Below, in pieces: positions 50,645 to 63,239 of a stretch of 64,000 nt of DNA. The position numbers and the translations under genes were made by a program. Origin of the DNA: Nepenthes gracilis. Taxonomy: Eukaryota; Streptophyta; Magnoliopsida; Caryophyllales; Nepenthaceae. The stretch's first letter is position 1; each line of letters opens with the position of its first letter. Location: the NCBI GenBank assembly GCA_033239525.1, contig BSYO01000003.1:3838001-3902000 (forward strand), given 5' to 3'. The notes under the pieces were generated by a model, which ran no database searches, was not told where the DNA came from, and saw nothing but the letters and a program-made list of their open reading frames with translations.

Positions 50645-51650
50645 CAATTCGCCACGTTATAATTTTTAAACAATGGAAATAGAAGTTAAACCAAATCAAC
50701 ATTGAAAAATCAACAGAATTTGCAAAAATCTACACGGGATCAGAATTAGAGAAAAAGACATGAGAAAGAGAGAGAGCTATTTGAAGAAGAAATCTGCCAT
50801 TGAAATTGAGAGATAGAATGTGAGAATATAGGAGGCAATGGTTTTACCAAACAATGGTAGGCAACTCGATCCGTTCACATACGAACCCGTACAGCCCCGG
50901 CGTTCAAGGCTAGGATGCACACGCTTGAAGGGTGGATACCGGTTGAAAAATGAGGGTGCAGAAATGTCGGTGGGAAATGAGAAAATGAGGGATTAAGCGG
51001 TTGGACAGAGCTGAGAGACGTGTTTTAAATTGTTTAGAGTGACCGATTTACAATACGCTAAATTTGAAGTATTAGAATATTTTTTTCTACAAATTGTCAA
51101 TTATTTTTATTTTTTTGTTAAGTGGCGTTTATTTCTTTTAAACTTAAGTAATAAAATTATATGTATGTCATAATAATATATATGTTGATTATTAATAATA
51201 ACAAGAATATATATTATTAATTTTTCATCACAATATATCAAATTTTTTACGGTGATCACTACCTTTAGGAGATCTTATTTATTAATACATTTGAGCCAAT
51301 TTATTATCATATGTAAATCGATACGATATTACATCATTTAATGATATCAGTGCCTACCAAATATTTTCTATTTCTTTAAACAGTTGGGTCTTTTTATTCT
51401 TTATCGGTCCTTAGTGATCTTAGAAAGTATTGATTTGCTGGACCAGCAATCAATATATCAATCTTTACAAATGCTTTTCCATTCTAATGCTTAACGTCGA
51501 AGACAAACTCAGCAGCTAGCACGCATGATGGCGATGAACGATGACAATGGATGATGGCATGCAACGACGACAAGAGTTAGTCCCAGGAAAGCTCGAAGCG
51601 AATAGATGCTGGAGACGCTACTAGACAGTAATTTCAGAAGCGGTGGGGGC
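50645..51650. other. Intergenic DNA, nothing identified
   Basis: Mixed composition to about 51010, then AT-rich. No gene or repeat pair recognised. Confidence 0.45.
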
Positions 51651-51659
51651 AGTTTTTTA

Positions 51660-52480
51660 GGACAATTTTGGTTACAAATATTTTAAAGATATAAATAGTT
51701 CATAGTCACAGGATTAAATCAGTCGTGACAAATTAAATCTCATCGTTAATACATATAAATGATATTAATAATGAGAATATTTTACCATCATTAAATAATT
51801 TATAGTAGTGAAAGTTATTGAAATTCCATTGTTAAAAATTCATGGGTACTATTTTTCATTGTTAAAAGTCATATTTCGTAGTTTTGTCAAAATAAAGAAA
51901 AAAAAAAGATAAAATATTAATATATTGGCACCATTTTTTTTTAAATTTTGATTCCAAATATTTTAAAGATAAGTAGTTATTGCAATAGTACTGAATTGAT
52001 ATTTAAAAATGAAATCTCATGATTATGTCTATATAAATTTTGATATCAGTTAAGATAGCAATATCTTACCATTATTAAATAATTTATTATAGTAAAAGTA
52101 TTTTACTTTTAGTTTTTTTAAAATTTATGGCTGTATTAATGGCGATGGTAACCTCTTTATTTTTTCCTCGTCAATAGTAATACTTATTAGTTTTGCCAAA
52201 ATAATAAAAACTTATTGGGAAGACAAAAAATTAAAATATATTTCTAATGCAACATTATTGGTCAATAACCACCGTATTAAGGAAGTCACAGTAAATCAAA
52301 TCTGGAAATTATATATGTATAAATAATATTAATAATAACGTTATAATATTATCGTTATTAAATTTTTTATACTTACAAAAATATTTAATTTTTTATCATC
52401 AAAAATTTAGAAATACTACATTTAGCAACGTAAGCTTATACCATTGTTATATTTCTATAGCCAAAAGTCGTTTTCTTATA
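51660..52480. repeat. Three diverged tandem units of about 285 bp
   Basis: ACCATCATTAAATAATTTAT (51783), ACCATTATTAAATAATTTAT (about 52070) and a weaker ATCGTTATTAAATTTTTTAT (about 52352) are spaced 287 and 282 bp apart. Other words repeat in the same order: AAATATTTTAAAGATA at 51677 and 51956, TAGTTTTG(T/C)CAAAATAA near 51880 and 52189. Origin unknown. Confidence 0.5.
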
Positions 52481-52576
52481 ATATTAGACTCGACCTTTGG
52501 CTATGTTTGAATCACATGGCATTCAAATTAAGATTTTTGAATTCAAATTTGATAATGTTTATGTCACCAATATCTC

Positions 52577-52797
52577 AGTGATTTTGACAAAAATTTTGTA
52601 AACTAAAAAAGAATTATTATTATAATTTATCTTATAATAATCTCTAATTATTAAATTTTGTAACGGTTAATGATTCTCAGTGATTTTCATCTCAAAAATT
52701 TTGAATGGAAAACCTAAAAAAGGAATTATTATTATAATTTTTTTTATAACGTAAAATTTAAAATTAAAAAAAAATTTATAACGGTTATGCCTTCTCA
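52577..52797. repeat. Two-copy tandem duplication of about 105-120 bp
   Basis: Both copies begin GTGATTTT, contain GAATTATTATTATAATTT in the middle and end with AACGGTTA.G.TTCTCA (52577-52677 and 52678-52797). Confidence 0.5.
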
Positions 52798-52799
52798 TC

Positions 52800-53890
52800 T
52801 CAGAAAATGAGTACCCCCGCACCCGGGCATCCTAACCACGTCACCATTGCATGCTTCATTTTATAATAATGTGTTTGCCATTTTCTAATGTGACTCTCGC
52901 ATATGAAATTTAAAATAATTTCAATTATATAAAATAGCACAATATTCGTCAAATTTCTAATTTTTAAATATTATAATTTTTAAATGGAAGATGACATGTC
53001 AACATCAAAGGATGACGTCATTACATAGGTTATGCGTGGACAATTTGTCGCCACCCTTCTCACGTAACATCGTTAAGAAATACAAAATAACTTTCATTAC
53101 ATAACCATTGTAATAGTCAAATGTCTTAATATTTAATTCATATAAGTTTATATATTATATAAATTTAAATTCTCATTTTATATGTTTATTAGCTTTAAAC
53201 CCCCAGAACAGGGACAGATGTTGTCGAAACCACTAACATTTATTTAAATTAAATGGATAAAATTATTCAAATTCTTTGCAACTTAAACAAAGCCATTCAA
53301 TTAAAGTACTCATTGAATTCTCACAATTGAGAGTTATAGACCCAAAATATCATACACTGTTACATAATATATATGTTAATATGTGAAAGTATTTGTTTAT
53401 ATATTTATTATTTAAACCCCACATTGAATTAATTACACCGGAACAGGGAATATTCCTAATTTATCCTCAATGATGGTAAGAGAGAGAGAGGGGCCCTAAA
53501 CCGCTGCTGCACGGTCCTCGATTACTTGGATAAAATCCAACAATTGTAAGTTTTTTTCTTTTAATTTTCAAATAAAAAAATAATAAAGCGGTTTTTAACC
53601 ATTGAGTTTGATCCAAATGACAAAAATTACTTGGCACAGACCCTATACTGTATCAATGCGACGGAAGACCTCTCGGCCTGGATAAGAGAGGGGAGAGTAA
53701 ACTTATAATAAACCGGTTTAAAATTACTTGGTATATATAAACTACTATATAGATATGCGAAAATCTCTGCTAATATATTTATTTTTTATTAGAGTAATTA
53801 CACCGGACAGGTACTATAGTCCGAATTAAGCCTAGGAATAGCAAGATGAGAGTAAAAATATGACAAACCAGCGCAGAATTGCTTAATTTA
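52800..53890. other. Downstream region of the Kelch F-box gene
   Basis: AT-rich with no further gene. The part next to 53893 must include the F-box gene's 3' UTR, but no polyadenylation site was assigned. Confidence 0.45.
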
Positions 53891-53892
53891 AT

Positions 53893-55038
53893 TCAGCTGC
53901 AACATTTTAATGAGAACTTTCGGTTCGCGGACCTCATCGCCCTCTCCAAATCTTCAATCTCCACCTTCCCACAGCTGAAAACCATCCTCTCCGTCACTTT
54001 GCACGCATCCCTCCACGCCGGGTTCCGCACGCTCTCCCAACGGCACGCGCCGTTGTCGGCAAACTCGCAGAGCACAATCTCTTCCGCCTCCGAAGAATTG
54101 TAAACGTAAACAAAGTCCTTCGTCGACGATAGCGAAATCGACGAGAGATTCGAGTTCTCATCCTTCAATTTCTGCACAAACTCCGTTGGCATCTCCCCGA
54201 TTAGCTTGAGCCCCATGGTTTCCGGATCAACTTTCCATAATCTTACGGCCATCACGTCCTGGGCATGCCCAACGAGACCAGCCAGGATCATGTCGTCGCC
54301 GGAGAATCCCACGGTCAAGAAGAAGACTTGTGGGTTCGGGCGCAGATCGAACGGCCCCTGCCAGTTCCTGCTGTCGGGGCTGAACGAGTACGTGATGCCG
54401 GATGTCTTCTCCGTCACGAACATCTTCTCCTCGTTGGCGGCGACTGATAGCCACGTGGGGGCGGCGGCGTCCTTGAGGATGGCCGGCATGGACTGACACG
54501 TTGTCCATTCGCGCCTCTCCACGTCGTACGTCTCCACGACGAGGGGATCGTCCTCGAATTCGGAGGCCCCGCCGGCGACTACGATTCGGGACCCGACAAG
54601 CGCGACGATGGGATCGACTCTCCAGACACGCGGCGCACTCACGTCCTGCCACGTCGCGTGGAGGGGATCGACGGAGAACGATAATTTCGTCGGAGATAGG
54701 ATGTAAAGCAGATCGCCGTTGGACGACTGTAGGTCTGAAGCGTGCTTGATGGAGGGCTGAGTAATTTTCACCCACAACTGCGAGCGTGCGTCATACGCAT
54801 GGGTTGTCGTTCCACAGGAAGACATGATCTTTTGGACATGAACCAAAAGCCATGGCTTCGCCTTCTTAAAATTCGACAACGATGAAACGACGGCGTCGTT
54901 CCACGACTTCGATACGCGACGAGCGAGCACCAGATCAATCAGCGGCACGTGAGAGAGAATAACTTCTAAGAGATCTCCATGGATCGGAGCTGCATCATCT
55001 TCTTCCATCTCGTGCATCAAAATTTTATCTGCAACCAT
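53893..55038 (-). CDS. Kelch-repeat F-box protein, At1g23390/KFB-CHS-like
   Basis: A single-exon gene of 381 residues. The F-box at about 19-58 (IHGDLLEVILSHVPLIDLVL then ARRVSKSWNDAV) should bind SKP1 in an SCF ubiquitin ligase. The rest is a degenerate Kelch propeller with landmarks AYDARSQLWVKI, DPIVALVGSRIVVAGGASEF, VETYDVERREWTTC, and a late VYVYNSSEAEEIVLCEF. It closely recalls Arabidopsis At1g23390, an F-box/Kelch protein reported to target chalcone synthase for degradation and so limit flavonoid synthesis. Substrate is inferred only from that likeness. Start: the frame is open upstream, but ATG at 55038 (MVADKILMHEMEED) is the first ATG; Met8 and Met11 are alternatives. The coding region is much more GC-rich than its surroundings, and long antisense frames over it are a by-product of that. 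Confidence 0.92.
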   Translation of the reverse strand: MVADKILMHEMEEDDAAPIHGDLLEVILSHVPLIDLVLARRVSKSWNDAVVSSLSNFKKAKPWLLVHVQKIMSSCGTTTHAYDARSQLWVKITQPSIKHASDLQSSNGDLLYILSPTKLSFSVDPLHATWQDVSAPRVWRVDPIVALVGSRIVVAGGASEFEDDPLVVETYDVERREWTTCQSMPAILKDAAAPTWLSVAANEEKMFVTEKTSGITYSFSPDSRNWQGPFDLRPNPQVFFLTVGFSGDDMILAGLVGHAQDVMAVRLWKVDPETMGLKLIGEMPTEFVQKLKDENSNLSSISLSSTKDFVYVYNSSEAEEIVLCEFADNGACRWESVRNPAWRDACKVTERMVFSCGKVEIEDLERAMRSANRKFSLKCCS

Positions 55039-55190
55039 TTTTCCCAAACTCCCTCCACGCAACTTCTTCCTTCCCCCCACTTTTTTTTTAGTTTTTCCTT
55101 TTTTTGGGTATTCTCTCCCTTCTGTTTCTTCTAACGGTGGAAGTGATGGATGAGGAAGGAGTTCGCGGAGCTTGATCTCCTTATATACTA

Positions 55191-55197
55191 CCCTAGA
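55191..55197 (-). promoter_or_regulatory. TATA box of the Kelch F-box gene
   Basis: The minus strand reads TATATAA within AGTATATAAGGAG, about 155 bp before the ATG at 55038. This is a normal spacing for a leader of about 120 bases. Confidence 0.6.
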
Positions 55198-55400
55198 GGT
55201 GGGACCGAGTATATGACTAAGGGAGTGAGTAAAAGGGGAACGGGGATCCTGTTTTGTGAAGGAGAATTTTATTTTTTTTAATAAAGAAATTATTTTATAA
55301 ATTTAAAATGTAAAAAAAAAATCATTTGAGGGTTTCGTAAAAGGGGGCCACCATGGTTGATTATATTTAATGAGCTGTAAAGGGTGTGATCGTTGTTGAG

Positions 55401-55418
55401 GAGGAGGAGGAGGAGGAC
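55401..55418. repeat. (GAG)n microsatellite
   Basis: Short run of GGA/GAG triplets upstream of the Kelch F-box gene. Confidence 0.7.
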
Positions 55419-55719
55419 TGACATGGCAGATGGAGTAAAACTTCACAGTGACGATGAATCTAGAAATTGGATCTGAGGATCGACATTACAGCTAGACTGT
55501 TTGACAAATCGGCTATTGAGCGGCGCTGGCGTCCCTACGAATAAATGTACCTTTCAAGCGTAGCGAAGAAAAGCTCGATAACGTAGCTCATACCACCACT
55601 CACAGGCCATAATAATTATAATCAGAAAGTAACTTTACAACACACCTTTTTTTTAATTATAATATCTATAAACAATTGTTTATATTTTATATTTTTTTAT
55701 GAGCTTCCATGACTCATAA

Positions 55720-55721
<2 letters not shown>

Positions 55722-55758
<37 letters not shown>
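55722..55758. repeat. (TA)n microsatellite
   Basis: About 18 uninterrupted TA units. Confidence 0.9.
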
Positions 55759-55759
<1 letters not shown>

Positions 55760-55760
<1 letters not shown>

Positions 55761-57835
55761 AACAAAGATAAATTTTTAAATAATATCTGTATAAGATAAC
55801 AATAAAATAGAAATAATATATTATATCTTTTATAGATTTTTTTCTAAATTTTAAAAAAGTAAGTTTTTTTATTAAATAAATATATGTTATAAAAATGGAT
55901 TGCACAATTATTATAAGAATAATATTTGTTATTTGTTTTATGAGTTTACAATTATATTTATAATTATTGAATTTTAATAAAATGCTTCTTTTGTCAGCGG
56001 CTATCTAAAGCTGTGCTCTGTACTGAAGATTCTTTTTTTTTATTGAAATAATTAAAATAAAAAACAAACAAAGCCTTGCCAAAAACGATACCGCTTGGGT
56101 GTTCCTTCTGGAAAACTGGGGACGAGAAGGTTCCCTCGTGGTTAAAAAAGTCAATATCGTAATCTTAAATATCATTTAAAAAAAAGAGAGACTATTGTAA
56201 TTTACAGGTTTAGGACATGAATTCAGTGATTCAGCTATTTACATTTTATTTTATTAAAATTATAAAAATAATATTTTTAATTTTTATTATATTAAGGTAT
56301 TGATACTATACAAAATTGAATAGAAAATTATTATGCTATATATTTTTTATTTTTAAAAAATATTTAGTAAGGACTAGTCTTATTAAAGAATTTTCTTTAC
56401 ATTATTTTATGTAGGAACTCCTGCGTTTTTAGAAGGCATCTTGAAACTAGTGGCCCAAACCCAACGTCCAATGGGCGGCTTCCATGTCGTTTTGTCTAGA
56501 AGCCAGAACCGCATTGCATAACGACCACATATTTCGACAAACGAATTAATTCATTAAAACAAAATTAAATTTTTTTCTTAATAATTATCAATTATGAGTT
56601 GTCATAAAAATATATTTTCAAAATCTTCGATAAAAATAAAACAAAATTATTCAGATAGTTATTTGAAGTGATCTAACAATCCAAGTTTAATTATTCAGTA
56701 AAAATAAATTTTGAAAATTTTTAATATTTTTTTAATATTAAAATAACAAAATATTTAATCTATCAAATCTGACAAGAATAATTTCATTTTGTCTTGATAT
56801 CGTCATCGCAGTCGTCTGATCGTTAAGATGCAAACTTTAAGTGCCAGTGGAAAATTCACAGCCGGCCAAGAGTTCTAGAAGAAATTGAAATTTCGCAGCC
56901 TTCTCAGAAAATTTAACTTATCAAAATAATTAATTAACTTTTTCATTCACTAATTGCAACAATTCTGTGACAATGTAAATAAAAAAATAGATAATATTTT
57001 TGATAATTAATTACATATAAAATTTAAAATATATCCTTTAGAAAAAAAATTTTAAAAAAAAAATAATCAGCAAAAGTGGGCACCCTCTCGTAATCTCTCA
57101 ACATTGAAAAAATGAATAGATGCAAAATTGTTATAAGTACTTAAAATGTATCCTATAACTTTAGTCAAATAAAAAAATAATTAATTAATAACCGCCCCCG
57201 CCCCCAACCCACCCCACCCACCCACAAAAAAAAAAAATTATTGACTTTTTCCCTTTTTTTTTTTTCCCTCATTCGTCGGCATGGCCTTACGGCCGTCGAT
57301 GCTTGAGCATTAACGGGAATGGGGATCCTGCACTGTACTTCGCCTTCTTTTTTATTATTATTATTATTTTCTTTTTAAGTATAAACGCTATTTAAAAGAA
57401 TTAACAAAGAAAAAAAAAACAACGCATAGCTTCGTGTTTCGTGTTTCAGAATCCCACGCCTTCCAAAATCACTGGACTCACTTTTCAAATTTATAACGGT
57501 AAACAGTTATTCTACGAAAAATTAAACTACTGGTAAATTGTAAGGTCGGTAATTCTTCTTCCTTAATATTCAAAATTAATAAAGTTTTATGCGACTATTA
57601 AATTTGGATAACTTCAACATCTCAACCCCCCCTCCAAAAAACTATAAGTATTAATCCATCCCTATAACTGAATTATTGTACAAATTAAAAAATTACTTTA
57701 TTTTTTACGTCATGTCAAATTGAGGCAGATCAAATTCTCATCCCTAAAAATTTAGATCCTGTGTAATATAATTAAAAAATAAGATATTACAGGATTTGCG
57801 AGATTCACTCCCTAATTTATCATCCAACACTTAAA
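55760..57835. other. AT-rich intergenic DNA
   Basis: No gene or element recognised. A C-rich run (CCGCCCCCGCCCCCAACCC, near 57190) interrupts the AT-rich sequence. Confidence 0.5.
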
Positions 57836-57839
57836 TCAA

Positions 57840-58720
57840 AAATATTTCATAATATATGAAAGGATAACCGGATGTACTAAGTACGATAATGTACAGGTGA
57901 CAGGGGAAGAATGAGAATGGTGGGGTTGGCTCCAAAGATTGCGCTTGACGGTAAGTGACTTTGGGTGGAAGGACAAGGCGTCAACAGTACGCTCGACAAG
58001 AAATGACTCGAAGAGTGGCGGAAGATTAGGCTCCAACGGTGTGCTCGACAAGAACCAGTTTGAAGAATTAAAGAAAGAGTAGGGAGAGAAAGTTAGGGCT
58101 TCTGGGAGCTGGAGGGAGTTCTTAACGGATGCTTGTGAGAGGAATTTGTCCCTCTGGATGCTCCCCTACGCTGAAGTCGTATCTTCCTAGGTGCTTTTGA
58201 GCTGAAGTTCTCCCCCTTCACTAGTTAAGGTGAATGGTATTTGTAATGCCAATGTTAATATGACTTTGGCACCAAAACTTATATCAAGTGTCTCATTAGG
58301 ATTCACTAGCTTATCCTAATGATCGTTGAGGTCACTGTGTCAATTCTCATCTTGTGATGGTGGTGCGACCGTCGGTGGTCTTAGCCAACATTTGTCAAAG
58401 TGTTTCGGCGGGTGATTTGTTGGGCTACAACAAGCAAAAGAGTGTGGCTGTCCCCTTTGAACGTTAACTTCTCCCTCCAAGGGCAGGTAGCTATTGTGTT
58501 GGTGCCTTGTAGGCCAAATTGTCGCCACTGAGTTGGGAGATTTCCACGCCGTGATTGGTTGAACTATATGGGATCCTCCATGCTGACCTGGGCCGGTCTT
58601 TACCCTCACCAGCCCATTATATGTCAACCGCAGTTGGGCCTATCCTGTGGCCTTTTGGGCTTCGTTGTCGGTTGGCTTGACAATAGATCGATCATCCTAT
58701 GGTGTAGTAGAGACCATCAA
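57840..58720 (-). repeat. GC-richer LTR-like block
   Basis: An 880-bp compositional island. On the minus strand it opens with U3-like words (GAAGCCCAAAAGGCC, then AGGCCCAAC near 58640) also seen at the start of Ty3-type LTRs here. Repeated GCTCGACAAGAA words occur at 57991 and 58045. Ends and target duplication were not found, so the call is tentative. Confidence 0.3.
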
Positions 58721-58759
58721 GTATATATTTTTGAAAATATATTAGATTTAAAGATATGT

Positions 58760-59400
58760 TACAATTTATAATATTCTAATTATACATTTAAAAAAATAAA
58801 ACCGGGGTTTCATTGCTCAAATGAGGTGTAGTCCTTATACCTCGATTGTTTATTATTCAATAAAATTCAACGGAGAGAATTTTTTACATTTTATGTAATA
58901 TTTATTAAATATTTAGTCTAACATTAAATAAATAAAAAAATGTTAGATAACCTTTTTTTTAATTTTTAAATTTTACTCGGTAAATTACTTTAATCCAGTT
59001 GAAGAGAGAGGTGTATGGGTTGTATTCTCTTGCATCCTCGGTTCGAAGAAATGTCACAACATGCATGACTTTTAAAATTTATTCGAATCGTAACGGTAAT
59101 CAACTTGTTATTTTTATTGTTAATTTAATATTGTGTTATAACAGTAAAAATTTTATGATATAAGAGAAGATTTTTATAATACAATTATATAGGATTTAAA
59201 TATCCATAATTGTGAGATAAACTTTCAATATCCAACAATGAATTTCATATGTTTCTTGAAAATTGGCAAATTCCCAGTGATAGCCATGGCAAGTGAAGAA
59301 CATTTCAAAAGTTTCCCTTTTTGTTTTTTTTTTTTTTTTTTTTGTACTGTAGTGGAATTCATTCATAGCAATTTGTATATTAATTTCATTATCTCCTTTT
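58760..59400. other. AT-rich intergenic DNA with a poly(T) tract
   Basis: Poly(T) at about 59324-59343. Nothing else recognised. Confidence 0.45.
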
Positions 59401-59449
59401 CCTAGTGCATTAGAAATAGTACCTATAAATAATATTTTGCTATGGTTCT

Positions 59450-60320
59450 TAATGTGTTTTGATTATTCGAATAATCGTATCAATCAAGGAGTCAACTATT
59501 TCGTTGGAATATACGAAAGCAAATAAGTCTAATCAGCATACATTATTCATTTAACTCTGAATTCCACACTTGCATGAATATAATTGTAGTAATTAACATA
59601 ACAATACTAAGTGTATAAGATTGAAAGTATAAATTTCATAAAAATTATAAGAAATGAAAATAGACTTCATACATGTAAAGTACTATCATCTTAGCTATGA
59701 AAATATATTATTTAGAATAATTAATACTCAAAGAGTTGGGAATGGGAATTACACTTCATGCATGTAAAATGTCATCATCTAAGTTATGAAAATATATCAT
59801 GTATGAATATTTAGAATAATCAATACTTAAAAAAGTGAAAGAAATCAGTAACAAAGAAAAAGAAGACTTAGGATGCATTCATCTTAATTATCAATTGCTA
59901 AAATCATACTTGAATTCACTTAAATTTGACTTATCTGGTTTCATCTCTCTTCTCCTTTTCACCCATCTCTCAAAATCAGATAGAAAATAATAGAAAATTA
60001 GCCAAGTATGACTTATATAATAGACTAAAGTATTAGCGTACATTAGATGCATATTAGGTGCCACAACTAAACCTTATGGCGCACAAGCACTATTTTGAGT
60101 ACGCATTAGACGCTAGCATTCCGTTTTAGCACGCCCGAACGTCTCTCAAGAGTTCATTAAGTGCCAACATACTAAAAAGCACTTGAGTTCTTGTCAGGAT
60201 GGTCATCAGGTGCGATCTCTCTACCCATGACACAAATGTGCATGCATTCCATCACTGATTAAGCATCCATTAGCTCGATATGATTTGATTTAAATTTGAC
60301 TTTAACGCCTAATTTTTTTT
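59450..60320 (-). repeat. Copia-family LTR fragment, minus orientation
   Basis: In reverse complement it carries GCGTCTAATGCGTAC, GGCACTTAATGAAC and GGCACCTAATATGC, then a GAGAAGAGAGATG purine tract. This is the same order as the U3 of the intron-4 and intron-10 Copia LTRs. Limits are approximate. Confidence 0.4.
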
Positions 60321-60324
60321 TCTT

Positions 60325-61130
60325 TGATATCAATTTTAATTATCTTGACTTTATTAATCATAATTAAATTTAAAATTTTAAACTTATACCATACAGTTGC
60401 GAAGAAAACAATTTAAGTTTTTATATATACATTTGAGATATGTGTAATTATCACAGTATGACTAAGAGCTGATATAACAGTTTAGATTTCTATACCATAA
60501 TTATGATGAAATATTATATATGTATGTGTAATGAGTAAGTACAATTTTAGAGATCATGTTGGAGTAAATTGGGATAATTTTTTAAGACAAATTATAATTA
60601 TTTAAGGATTTATTAATAAAGTTTTGTATAATATTATGATCTAAATTATGAATTCATTTTGTGATTTTTTGGGGGTTTGGGAACTGAGATCATAAGAAAA
60701 AATGTGTGGAATGAATTGTGCCATTTTCATCTCCTCTGGCCCTTCTTTTGAACGGCCACCACTATAAACTTTGTTAAATGGCTTCTTTTATATGATAAAT
60801 CGTATTATGATCACGATAACAGTAAATCAAGTTTTGATTAGGCTGTTAAATTCAAATTTAGTCTAATACTTCCTATTAAGCCTGTTTTAATCGGCTTATT
60901 TTTACAATAACGTTTAGTTCAGATCATAAAATGTTTCAGTCTTTTTATTTATTAATTAAGATTCGTTGTGAATTAGTATATACTCATCAAATCTGAAAAT
61001 AATCGAATAATAAAAAACTTTAGAAAAACATCAAGATGCATTGGTGTTTGACCTGACCTTCGAATGCCAATGTACATACTCATACAATAGCAAAAAATTA
61101 CTCAAACGAGGCATGCATTAGTACTATTGG
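60325..61130. other. AT-rich intergenic DNA
   Basis: Nothing recognised. Confidence 0.45.
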
Positions 61131-61139
61131 ATCGTATGC

Positions 61140-62580
61140 ACGGGTTGGCTCCTTGACTCTTAAAATAGACTTCCGCTCCATGTTGATTCTTCGGGATGGT
61201 TTGAACCGCGGACCAGAATTCACCGTATACCAATATAACCCCAAACTAAAGCAAACGAGAGGTCACCTTTGTTGCAGCGAGCTAGGCGGGATGTAATCCC
61301 GTCAAGTAACACTCCGACGCTCACATTCGAAGTTTCTACTCAAGGTGGGAAGGAACCAAAGAGAGTGAAAGCGATAGGAGAGGGGAAAATTGGTCTTGGC
61401 TCAGGATTTAAAGGGCGCAAGTCTTTTTTTCGTATGTGGATGGTGGGAAGAAGCGATGTGTGGACGTGTGTAAAACCGATTCGTTGCCTTGGAGTTTGAA
61501 TGTGTTTGAGTGTTTGAGAAAGTTTGCGCCTTTGGGAAAGTTTATTTCTCATAGCACTTTTGGTTTTTTCATATGTCTTAGCTTCCAAGAAAGAGTCTGA
61601 AAGTTGGAAGCGTGGTGAGTTCTCCGAATTTTGAATGAAAGTCTCCCAAAGCACTCCTAAGATGTGAGCATGCCCTGGATGGTGGATTCAGGGGCTTCTT
61701 TTATGGCAAAGGTGGCGATCTTCCTTCTTTGGAAGGAGGATCGTTTCTAAAATAATAAAGCCTTCCTTCAGATCGGAGGCTGATAGATTGTTATAAATAC
61801 TGGAAGATTGTTGCTTCGGAAAGATTGTTGATCAAACCACTTTTCCAATTAGCCTCCTTTAGTCCCGCAATAAGGTTCCTTGGCGGCAAGTGAGTTAAGA
61901 TATCGCGCCTTCCTTATTCAAGAGCGCGTGTATTTGATTATTCCTTTGAGATCGTGGAATATCCTTCAAGATCGTGGTTGGCCTTATTTTGACTCAATGG
62001 GGTTTAAAGGTCGGAGTTGGTTCTTTATTAAAAAGCTTTTCGGGGCTTAGCTTTCTAAAATTTTACGGTTCCTCATGCGGTTGGTCTCCGTATAATTATT
62101 GGGCCGCCGGTTTATGAAAGGCGTCCTAAGCATCGATTTTGCCTCCATTTGGGCTATGAGAGGAGGGTTGTTACGCCACAGGGATGAGACATTCTCCAAT
62201 GGAAGCCTCTGTCTTTGGTCCCGTTCAAGAAAGGCGGCGTACTTCAAAAAAAATGACTTCCTCGGGAGATTGTGTTAAAAATCTGGATTCGCTTGTTGGA
62301 ACTTCCCGCCGTAACGAACGGGACAGCGAAAGCGCGTCCTCGATGGGTTGTCGGGATGGAGTAAGGCGTCCCAGATTCCAAAAGCCTCACGAAGCGCCGG
62401 CTCAAAGTTCCGAGACCGAAGGGTTGGCCGTCCCTTGGACCAAAGGTTAGAATGTTTGTATTTTCTATTCTATAAGGCCCTTCTCAGTAAGTGGATTTAT
62501 TTTTGAATGACGAGGCCCAACCGGTCGACCCTTAAGTCTTTGGGCAAGCTTTGTTAAAGTGAAATCTGTAATCTTCACTT
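61140..62580 (-). repeat. Ty3-type LTR-like block, minus orientation
   Basis: A GC-richer island. CACTCCGACGCTC at 61310-61322 is the reverse complement of a word in the U5 of the solo LTR at 23595-24475. A minus-strand TATA-like CCCTTTAAATCC lies near 61408, in the order expected for an LTR read on the minus strand. The open frames within (61269-61654, 62047-62450) overlap on both strands and show no family. Outer ends were not determined. Confidence 0.4.
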
Positions 62581-62584
62581 TACG

Positions 62585-63235
62585 TTCAATGCCTGTCGAT
62601 GAATTTTTGATATCAATACCTTTTTATTGAGTTGTGTATTTATCTATTTCTGTAGTTTGTTTATTTTGTATATTAGTGATGATGGAAAAAATATGATTGA
62701 TATTTTACATTTATGTTACGTATTTTAAATATTTGTATAATTTAAAGAATCAAAATTATAGTTGTTAATAACTATTTTTTTATTTTTTTACTTTCAATTT
62801 GCAACAAAAATTCAACTCATAATATTTTGAGTAGTGTAAAACTATGATATTTTCAATTTCGTCTAACCAAAAATCCAAACCAAAATTCTTTATATATTAA
62901 GATTTTTTCTGGAAACATTTTTAATCAGTTAATTCAAAAATATAATTTTGTATAAATATTAAATTTATAATCCCATAAAATTAATTTAATAAATTAAAAG
63001 AAATTTACAACACGTTTTTTCATCAAACAATAACATTAAGAATTTTGAATATTAAAAACGAATTCATAGGATAACAAAAATTTCAACAGCGTACCAATCA
63101 TCAAACAGCTCATTAAATCTGAGTTAATATAAAAGTGAAATTGGTGTTTTTTTCTGAATGGATTCGTTCTTATTGTTAGCCTTGTAAATAAAAAACAAAA
63201 ATTGAATCTATATCATATGAAATAAATATGTATAC
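62585..63235. other. AT-rich intergenic DNA
   Basis: Nothing recognised. Confidence 0.45.
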
Positions 63236-63239
63236 TGAT

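Noticed and set aside
54206..54775. Long open frames on both strands overlapping the Kelch F-box coding region
   Set aside because: They are shadows of a GC-rich gene. The 53893-55038 frame has clear F-box and Kelch motifs, and the others have none and Arg-rich composition.
55039..55080. N-terminal extension of the Kelch F-box protein
   Set aside because: The frame is open back to 55080 but has no ATG there. The first ATG is at 55038.
61269..62450. Open frames in the 61-62.5 kb GC-richer island as genes
   Set aside because: They overlap on both strands, lack motifs, and the island shares an LTR U5 word with a solo LTR elsewhere in the window.
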